This document shows, piece after piece, positions 59,019-64,000 of a DNA stretch of 64,000 bases. A model generated the notes under the pieces. That model was not told the DNA's origin. It saw only the letters and a list, made by a program, of their open reading frames with translations, and ran no database searches. Location: assembly GCF_009761675.1 (NCBI RefSeq), contig NZ_QUZH01000014.1:1-64000 (forward strand), read 5' to 3'. Both the position numbers and the translations under genes were made by a program. This DNA is from Bhargavaea sp. CC-171006. Lineage in GTDB: Bacteria > Bacillota > Bacilli > Bacillales_A > Planococcaceae. Position 1 is the stretch's first letter. Each line of letters starts with the position of its first letter.

Positions 59019-59603
59019 TTATTTCAGGAGCTTCAGCAGGTATTCCGCGTATAAATCTTTCAGTTCGTCCAGGCCGATGAGCCCGTCTTTCCGGTACCAG
59101 GTCTGGACCCAGTTCATCGCACCGAGAAGGATCATCCGGATGATCTTCACGTCGGAGTTTTGGAATTCTCCCGCACCGATCCCTTCTGAAACGACCCGGT
59201 CAAACAGTCGCGCATAATCGTCGCGCTTCTCGACGATCGAGGGCAACTGCCCTTTTTCGAACGCCTGCTCCGGCTGGATGATCATGTTGAACGTCTCTTT
59301 CCGGTTGACTGCATAGTCGATGTGGCAGTGGATCATTCGGCGGAGTTTATCCCCGTAGGTCCCTTCAGCCTTGAATGCCTCCTTCTGGTCTTCGATGGCC
59401 TGATCCAGCACCAGCTCGTGACACTGGAACATCAGATCCTGCTTGTTCCTGAAGTAGTAGTAAAGGGACCCCTTCGTCATCCTCATCTCGGAGGCCACCT
59501 GCTCCATCGTTGTGTATTTGAACCCTTCACGGTTCATAATCGCGATTGCAGACAGGATGATTCTTTCTCTCTTCTCCTGCTGCTTACGGCTTGCATTTCT
59601 CAT
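59019..59603 (-). CDS. TetR-family regulator heading the catabolic operon
   Basis: 194 residues from ATG 59603 (GAGGTG six bases upstream; the GTG at 59612 overlaps that site). Helix-turn-helix 20-62: AIMNREGFKYTTMEQVASEM, RMTKGSLYYYFRNKQDLMFQ. The ligand domain is of the type that binds acyl-CoA or fatty acids (FadR/PaaR-like). It is the first gene of the 15.6-kb operon, and three GAAC-N3-GTTC sites surround its promoter, so it most likely represses its own transcription until an acyl-CoA inducer appears. Confidence 0.88.
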   Translation of the reverse strand: MRNASRKQQEKRERIILSAIAIMNREGFKYTTMEQVASEMRMTKGSLYYYFRNKQDLMFQCHELVLDQAIEDQKEAFKAEGTYGDKLRRMIHCHIDYAVNRKETFNMIIQPEQAFEKGQLPSIVEKRDDYARLFDRVVSEGIGAGEFQNSDVKIIRMILLGAMNWVQTWYRKDGLIGLDELKDLYAEYLLKLLK

Positions 59604-59699
59604 GGCATTCACCTCGGTTTGCGACGGCTCCAGTTTTGTAAGGGCTTACATAAATAGGCCGGAATCTAGGAGTCTCCTCATCCGGAGAGGAAAACAATT

Positions 59700-59716
59700 T
59701 TTGAACTTCGTTAAAT
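59700..59716. promoter_or_regulatory. Candidate TetR operator O1 (imperfect)
   Basis: TTTGAAC-ttc-GTTAAAT, five of seven symmetrical positions kept, about 30 bases downstream of the -10, in the untranslated leader. Confidence 0.45.
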
Positions 59717-59742
59717 TATCAGACTATTACGGATTGACCCCT

Positions 59743-59770
59743 ATTATACGCCTAACGGATAGGTTGTAAA
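59743..59770 (-). promoter_or_regulatory. Sigma-A promoter of the catabolic operon
   Basis: Minus strand: TTTACA (59770-59765), 16-base spacer, perfect TATAAT (59748-59743). Initiation near 59736. Confidence 0.72.
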
Positions 59771-59777
59771 GAGGTTT

Positions 59778-59794
59778 TTTGAACATTGTTCAAA
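59778..59794. promoter_or_regulatory. Candidate TetR operator O2 (perfect palindrome)
   Basis: TTTGAACATTGTTCAAA, arms of seven with a three-base centre, seven bases upstream of the -35 hexamer. Confidence 0.65.
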
Positions 59795-59808
59795 TTTTTT
59801 ATATTGAA

Positions 59809-59836
59809 AAGGCCCTTGCTTGAGAACAAGGGCCCT
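59809..59836. terminator. Hairpin between operators O2 and O3
   Basis: AAGGCCCTTG-cttgagaa-CAAGGGCCCT; A run on the left makes it a possible minus-strand terminator that insulates the operon from transcription of the LuxR gene upstream. Confidence 0.5.
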
Positions 59837-59842
59837 GAATTA

Positions 59843-59859
59843 TTTGAACATGGTTCAAA
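59843..59859. promoter_or_regulatory. Candidate TetR operator O3 (perfect palindrome)
   Basis: TTTGAACATGGTTCAAA, identical to O2 except the centre. O2 and O3 are 65 bases apart, which permits a repression loop. Confidence 0.6.
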
Positions 59860-60028
59860 CATGGATATGATGTTTGAAAGACTTTTTATAGTTGTTTAAA
59901 CAGAACACAAGAGTGATGGCGTTCGGCATCTGATGAAGGCATAGAAGCGATCGTGATCTACAATTTCAAACAGCTGATTGCTCTATTATTTCATTCCCGT
60001 TTGTGATCTCCGTATGCGGGGGTTCCGT

Positions 60029-60177
60029 TTTCGTCATTCGAGGCTTCAGTTTCGTCATTCACGGCCCCAGTTTCGTCATTTGTCTCCTTTTCAGGTATGA
60101 ATGACGAAACTTTCCGGCTGAATGACGAAATCGCCAACACGAATGACGAGATTGCACGCGTGAATGACGAAATCATC
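60029..60177. repeat. 21 bp repeat array C, inverted architecture (TTTCGTCATTC family)
   Basis: Forward units at 60029, 60050 and 60071; reverse units at 60100, 60121, 60142 and 60163, again exactly 21 bases apart. Core sequences match arrays A and B 16 kb away, whereas the variable halves do not. It ends seven bases before the stop codon of the LuxR-type gene. Confidence 0.85.
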
Positions 60178-60183
60178 TCCACG

Positions 60184-60888
60184 TCACAGGATTCCTTTCC
60201 TCAGCAGCTCTGCCACTGCCTGCGTGCGGTTGCGGACACCGAGTTTTTTTAGGGATGCCTTGATATAGTCCTGGACCGTGAATTCGCTGAGATGAATTTT
60301 CGCCGCGATCGATTTTGTGCTTTCTCCAAGGGACAGGTGATACATGATTTCCAATTCCCTTGCATTCAGCAGTTCGGAGTCGCCGCTTTTCAGATAGGGC
60401 CGTTCAAAGATCCGGCCGACTTCGACCCCATACCGTGTGATGTCAGGAAGCAGGGCTTCGATTTCCTTCTCCCCGGCGGAGAATTGGGTGCTGGAGAGAA
60501 CGCCGATCACCGTGTTCCGGAAGCAGATCGGGACGAACAACAAAAACTTCGTGTTCTGGGAGAACCGGTATCTGAAGTTGTACTTGATAAACTCCTCGCC
60601 TTTCACCAGGACGGCCCTTCTTTCGCGGACCGCTTCCTTCACGGGCGGCACGGTGCGGATATCATCCCGGATATCCCGGATGTGACTGAGTTCCGTCAAA
60701 CCGGCATCTTCCGGTACGATCGCCATGACGCCTTCCGTCAGGTAACCGATCGGGGAATATCGGAACAGCCCCACATCCAAAATGGGAAACACCTCAAGAA
60801 ACCCTTCAAGCATCTCGATGATCTGATCTTCGTGACCCGGGACATGCTGCAGCCTTGAAATCATTTGTTCCATTTCCAGTGTGACCAC
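60184..60888 (-). CDS. LuxR/GerE-type helix-turn-helix regulator
   Basis: 234 residues. N-terminal 1-165 looks like a GAF-type sensor (FLLFVPICFRNTVIGVLSST); C-terminal GerE domain LNARELEIMYHLSLGESTKS, IAAKIHLSEFTVQDYIKASL, KKLGVRNRTQAVAELL. No receiver domain, so it probably binds a small molecule directly. It lies between the TetR operon and the esterase/monooxygenase pair, on the same strand, and may control the latter. Confidence 0.85.
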   Translation of the reverse strand: MVTLEMEQMISRLQHVPGHEDQIIEMLEGFLEVFPILDVGLFRYSPIGYLTEGVMAIVPEDAGLTELSHIRDIRDDIRTVPPVKEAVRERRAVLVKGEEFIKYNFRYRFSQNTKFLLFVPICFRNTVIGVLSSTQFSAGEKEIEALLPDITRYGVEVGRIFERPYLKSGDSELLNARELEIMYHLSLGESTKSIAAKIHLSEFTVQDYIKASLKKLGVRNRTQAVAELLRKGIL

Positions 60889-60993
60889 CGACCATCCCCC
60901 TTACCCCTAACAATTGTTATGCTATGGATAAGATTATAATCGCCGGATGCGAAACGTCAAATGATTTTGAATGTTCCGATGAATATTGTTGGC

Positions 60994-61119
60994 ATGCGAC
61001 ATTTTCCGCGTATTGTGTAATTTTTCGGGTCGAATGTGCACTTTCCCGCAATGATGGTGTCCTTTCGCGGGGTCAAAGTGTACTTTCAACAACCGATTGT
61101 GTACTCTCGCCAATTCCAC
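60994..61119. repeat. 21 bp tandem repeat array E (GTGTACTTTC family)
   Basis: Six units of exactly 21 bases begin at 60994, 61015, 61036, 61057, 61078 and 61099, with a core GTGTACTTTC that decays leftward (GTGTAATTTT, then ATGCGACATT). All units face the same way. It fills the gap between the esterase terminator and the LuxR promoter region. Confidence 0.7.
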
Positions 61120-61121
61120 GC

Positions 61122-61158
61122 AAAAAAGAGAAGCGCTTTGCCTGAGCAAGGCGCCTCC
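61122..61158 (-). terminator. Terminator of the esterase gene
   Basis: Minus strand AGGCGCCTTG-ctcagg-CAAAGCGCTT, then CTCTTTTTTG. Confidence 0.75.
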
Positions 61159-61175
61159 CGCTATTCCGATGACAA

Positions 61176-62144
61176 TTACTTGCCGACTCCAGCTTCTGCA
61201 GGCTGAAGCTTTTCAAACTGCGCTTTCAAATTATTGCACGCATCTTCAATGGCTTCAATGCCTTTGTCGAGCGCATCGATCGTAAAGAAGCCGTGGATCA
61301 TTCCCGGATACTCCCTGTAGTCCACGTCAATGCCCGCCGCAATGAGTTTCTGCGCATATAGTTTGCTGTCATCGAGGGAAGGGTCATATTGGGCCGCGAT
61401 GATCGTCGCCGGTGCCGCACCGCTGACGTCTTCACGGGAGTAGACGCTGAAGTCCGGATGTTTTTCGTCACTCGCATCCCTCCAGTAATGGTTCCAGAAG
61501 TAGGAGATGACTTCGGTCGGGATGATCGGGCATGTTGTGCCGTATTTTTGGTATGATTCTGATTTGCCGCCGGTGCCGGTGGTCGGATAGACGAGCAGCT
61601 GATGGGCGACTTTCAGTTCCTCGGAATCCTTCAGGTTTGCGGCCACGACGGCAGCCAGGTTTCCTCCGGCACTGTCGCCGCCGACTGCCACCCGATTCGG
61701 ATCACCGCCGATTTGCGCGGCATTTTTCTTGACCCATTCGAACGCGGCCTGACAATCGATGACCGCTGCAGGGAACTTATGCTCCGGTGCAAGCCGGTAA
61801 TCGACGGACACGACGATGCACTCTGCGCGGTTCACAAGCTTGCGGCAGACCGGATCATAGGATTCCACGCTGCCGACCACCCAGCCGCCACCGTGGTAGT
61901 AGACAAGGACCGGCACACCGGAGGCTGCCGCATTTTGTGGCTTATAGATCCGGATTGGGATTTCGCATTCAGGCCCCGGTATCTTCCGGTCTTCCACACT
62001 GCCGACTTCCTCCACCTGCTCCACGGCATTCATGCCATCCATGACTTGTCTGGCCTGCTCAGGTGTCAGGGTATGGACCGGCGGACCTCCGGCCTGTTTC
62101 ATCAGCTCAATCAATGCCGTTACCTGCGGATCGTAATTCACCAT
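61176..62144 (-). CDS. Alpha/beta hydrolase, hormone-sensitive-lipase (GDSAG) family esterase
   Basis: 322 residues from ATG 62144 (GGAGG eight bases upstream). HSL marks: oxyanion YYHGGGWVVGSVE, nucleophile GGDSAGGNLAAVV, acid in IIAAQYDPSLDDS, His in YPGMIHGFF. N-terminal cap residues 1-70. It hydrolyses short-chain esters or lactones in the cytoplasm. The monooxygenase gene starts 37 bases upstream in the same direction, and the pair fits Baeyer-Villiger oxidation followed by ester or lactone opening. Confidence 0.9.
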   Translation of the reverse strand: MVNYDPQVTALIELMKQAGGPPVHTLTPEQARQVMDGMNAVEQVEEVGSVEDRKIPGPECEIPIRIYKPQNAAASGVPVLVYYHGGGWVVGSVESYDPVCRKLVNRAECIVVSVDYRLAPEHKFPAAVIDCQAAFEWVKKNAAQIGGDPNRVAVGGDSAGGNLAAVVAANLKDSEELKVAHQLLVYPTTGTGGKSESYQKYGTTCPIIPTEVISYFWNHYWRDASDEKHPDFSVYSREDVSGAAPATIIAAQYDPSLDDSKLYAQKLIAAGIDVDYREYPGMIHGFFTIDALDKGIEAIEDACNNLKAQFEKLQPAEAGVGK

Positions 62145-62183
62145 CAAAAATTCCTCCCTATATTGGTTGTTTTATGGTTCGGG

Positions 62184-63812
62184 TCAGGTGGTTTCGACTT
62201 GCTGGAGCGGCTTCACGGCAAGAGCCTTGTAGTCCTTGGCCTTCTCGAATTTATCCTGATAGGTCTGGAAATCTCCCGTGTAACCGTAGAAGGCACGCGG
62301 TTTTCCTTCGATGTTCGCGCCGGTATACCAACTGTCGGTTCGCGCATAGATCGATGCGTTGCCGACCTCATTGACATGATCGGTCCATTCCTCTTCCCCT
62401 TGTGGCGTCGCTTCCACTTCGGCCAGGCCCTGTTTTTCAGCATACTCGATGCAGTCTATCACCCACTCCGCGATCACTTCGTTTACCGCGAGCGCGTTGG
62501 CGGTCAGCGGGAAGTGCGGACCCGTAATGGTAAACATATTCGGGAACCCGACATGGCAGACCCCAAGATACGTTTTCAGATTTCGGCCGTCATCCCACTT
62601 TTCTTTCAGGGTAATGCCTTCCCTGCCGCGGATTTTTGTACCTGCAAGCGGGCCGATCATCGCATCGAATCCACTCGCGAAGACAATGATGTCCAGCTCG
62701 TGTTCGGTTCCGTCCGCAGTGACGAGGCCTTTCTCGGTGCATTCCGTGATTGGGGTCTTTTTGAGGTTCACCAGGTCGACGTTTTCCTGGTTATAGGATT
62801 CATAGTATTTGGTCGCAACGACCGGCCGCTTGCCTCCGAGGAGGTAGGTAGGCATGAGATTCTCAGCCTTTACCGGATCCTTCACGATCTCCCGGATCTT
62901 TCCGCGGACGAATTCCGCAATTGTCGCATTCGCATCGTCATTGATCGTGAGGTCGGTATACGCATAGAGCATCTGGAAGCCTTTTGCCTCCTGCCAGATC
63001 GCCTCGTAATGCCTGTTCCGCTCTTCCTCGGTGTCCTCAAGAGCCGAATACATCTTTCTCACATCAAAGCACGGCATGCCGACGATATGTTCGCGGACCC
63101 GCTTGCGCAGCGTCGGGAATTCGGCCCTTCTCCTCTCGAGGTCATCCTCGCCCACTTTCGGATTTTCCACCGGCATGACGTATTGGGGCGTCCGCTGGAA
63201 GACGGTAAGATGGTCGGCCTCCTTGGAGATGGACGTAATCGCCTGAACACCGCTTGACCCTGTACCGATCACAGCGACCCGCTTGCCCTTGAAGTCAACC
63301 GGCTCGTGTGGCCATTGGCTCGTGTGGTATGTCTGGCCCCTGAACTTGTCGAGCCCCGGAATGGCCGGCGCATGCGGAACCGAAACGTTCCCGATTGCCG
63401 GGATAAAGTACTTGGCCGTAACAGTCTGGCCGCCTCCCACATTGACCGACCACGTGTATGCCTCCGGATCATACTTGGCATCCGTGATGCGCGTGTTGAA
63501 CTGGATGTCTTTCCGGAGATCCAGCTTGTCGGTGACATACTTGATATACGACAGGATCTCGTCCTGTTCCGGATAAACAGCGGACCATTTCCAGTCGCGG
63601 TGGATCTCCTCGGAAAACGTATAGCTGTAAAACTCTGCCGGGACATCACATCGGGCTCCCGGATACTGGTTCCAGTACCACGTGCCGCCTACGTCGCTTC
63701 CAGCTTCATAAAGCTGGGCAGAATAGCCCGCCTCCCTCAGCAAATGGAGCATGTACAAACCTGAAAACCCGGCACCTACCACAACCGCATCGAAATCGAC
63801 CTGCTGATTCAT
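62184..63812 (-). CDS. Type I Baeyer-Villiger monooxygenase (FAD/NADPH)
   Basis: 542 residues from ATG 63812 (AAGGGAG six bases upstream). First Rossmann site VVVGAGFSGLYMLHLLREAG, then GGTWYWNQYPGARCDVPAEF; the BVMO fingerprint KFRGQTYHTSQWPHEPVDFK; second Rossmann RVAVIGTGSSGVQAI. Length and WYWNxYPGARCD motif are those of cyclohexanone monooxygenase-type enzymes. It inserts oxygen next to a ketone to give an ester or lactone. A cre site and GAAC-N3-GTTC sequences lie upstream. Confidence 0.92.
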   Translation of the reverse strand: MNQQVDFDAVVVGAGFSGLYMLHLLREAGYSAQLYEAGSDVGGTWYWNQYPGARCDVPAEFYSYTFSEEIHRDWKWSAVYPEQDEILSYIKYVTDKLDLRKDIQFNTRITDAKYDPEAYTWSVNVGGGQTVTAKYFIPAIGNVSVPHAPAIPGLDKFRGQTYHTSQWPHEPVDFKGKRVAVIGTGSSGVQAITSISKEADHLTVFQRTPQYVMPVENPKVGEDDLERRRAEFPTLRKRVREHIVGMPCFDVRKMYSALEDTEEERNRHYEAIWQEAKGFQMLYAYTDLTINDDANATIAEFVRGKIREIVKDPVKAENLMPTYLLGGKRPVVATKYYESYNQENVDLVNLKKTPITECTEKGLVTADGTEHELDIIVFASGFDAMIGPLAGTKIRGREGITLKEKWDDGRNLKTYLGVCHVGFPNMFTITGPHFPLTANALAVNEVIAEWVIDCIEYAEKQGLAEVEATPQGEEEWTDHVNEVGNASIYARTDSWYTGANIEGKPRAFYGYTGDFQTYQDKFEKAKDYKALAVKPLQQVETT

Positions 63813-63866
63813 CGGCATCTCCCTTCCCTTCCAGTGAGTTTGACAGCCTGCTCTTGAAGCTCTCTT

Positions 63867-63880
63867 TGTATGCGCTTACA
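63867..63880. promoter_or_regulatory. CcpA cre site before the monooxygenase gene
   Basis: TGTATGCGCTTACA, one mismatch to TGWAANCGNTNWCA and almost fully palindromic; 55 bases before the monooxygenase ATG. Suggests repression by preferred sugars. Confidence 0.6.
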
Positions 63881-63900
63881 AAATTCTGCTTTATTTAGCA

Positions 63901-63949
63901 TCGAACCGTGTTCAGGTATGTGGAAGCCCCCTTTTTGAACCGTATTCCG
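63901..63949. promoter_or_regulatory. GAAC-N3-GTTC sequences before the monooxygenase gene
   Basis: GAAC-cgt-GTTC at 63903-63913 keeps the core of the TetR operators; TTTGAAC-cgt-ATTC at 63934-63947 keeps a full left arm. The rest of the window to 64000 shows no gene I can support. Confidence 0.4.
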
Positions 63950-64000
63950 AATAGCCGCATAGCCTTCGTGTTTTTGATGATAAGGGACAAAGGTACTAAA

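Noticed and set aside
61602-63257. Open frame of about 550 codons on the plus strand
   Set aside because: Antisense to the esterase and monooxygenase genes, crosses both, and shows no family motif; a by-product of GC-rich codon use.

Overview
The window looks like chromosome from a moderately GC-rich, low-GC-phylum (Bacillota) organism, most likely Bacillales and perhaps Planococcaceae. The pointers are strong AGGAGG-type ribosome sites with many TTG/GTG starts, a canonical T-box leader, near-consensus CcpA cre sites, an intracellular subtilisin, a bacillithiol-transferase-like DinB protein, a YyaC-type spore protein and TxpA/BsrG-like type I toxin-antitoxin loci. The genus is a guess from gene content; there is no rRNA or tRNA gene here to confirm it.

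Layout. (1) 1-1452: an IS3-family insertion sequence whose left end runs off the window, with an A AAA AAG frameshift site. (2) 1460-6636, minus strand: a four-gene overlapping operon of McrBC-like type (coiled-coil protein, AAA+ motor, DUF2357/McrC-like nuclease, small protein), a probable defence system. (3) 6.8-12.4 kb: a LysR/EamA exporter pair bracketed by near-identical direct repeats, then a ureohydrolase / YheO-type regulator / NRAMP-like transporter operon in which both enzyme and transporter lack textbook metal ligands. (4) 12.4-19.3 kb: seven full-length tandem paralogues of a PoNi (DUF1910/DUF1911) immunity protein plus two 3'-end remnants, one of which is joined to a decapitated acetyltransferase gene; no cognate toxin is present. 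(5) 19.4-26.1 kb: rhodanese, endonuclease I-like protein and intracellular subtilisin, two copies of a small toxin / antisense-RNA locus around a T-box-controlled NhaC antiporter and a SMI1/KNR4 protein. (6) 26.2-38.4 kb: tricarboxylate and tartrate catabolism: PrpF, two sister LysR regulators, CitMHS permease, TcuA-like flavoprotein, glycerate kinase, tartrate/D-malate dehydrogenase, SLC13 permease, GntR regulator. (7) 38.5-43.4 kb: small and housekeeping genes and a compact, pseudoknotted RNA in front of a secreted glycerophosphodiesterase. (8) 44.0-59.6 kb: one 15.6-kb minus-strand catabolic operon headed by its own TetR regulator, with a TRAP transporter, CoA ligase, an ACAD10/11-type dehydrogenase, a separate ACAD10/11-type kinase, a split MaoC hydratase, two crotonases, 3-hydroxyacyl-CoA dehydrogenase and thiolase. 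(9) 60.2-63.8 kb: a LuxR-type regulator, an HSL-family esterase and a type I Baeyer-Villiger monooxygenase.

How parts fit. The ACAD10/11-like pair (kinase plus dehydrogenase) is the hallmark of 4-hydroxy-acid catabolism (mammalian ACAD10/11, bacterial levulinate pathway). With the nearby monooxygenase and esterase, the region can be read as ketone -> ester/lactone -> hydroxy acid -> acyl-CoA -> 4-phospho-acyl-CoA -> enoyl-CoA -> beta-oxidation. Perfect GAAC-N3-GTTC palindromes flank the TetR promoter and partial copies lie before the monooxygenase, hinting at shared control. This is inference from gene families and layout.

Intergenic DNA carries several unrelated families of degenerate short repeats that all share a period of 21 (sometimes 22) bp, mostly beside terminators. 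I know of no described element with this architecture.
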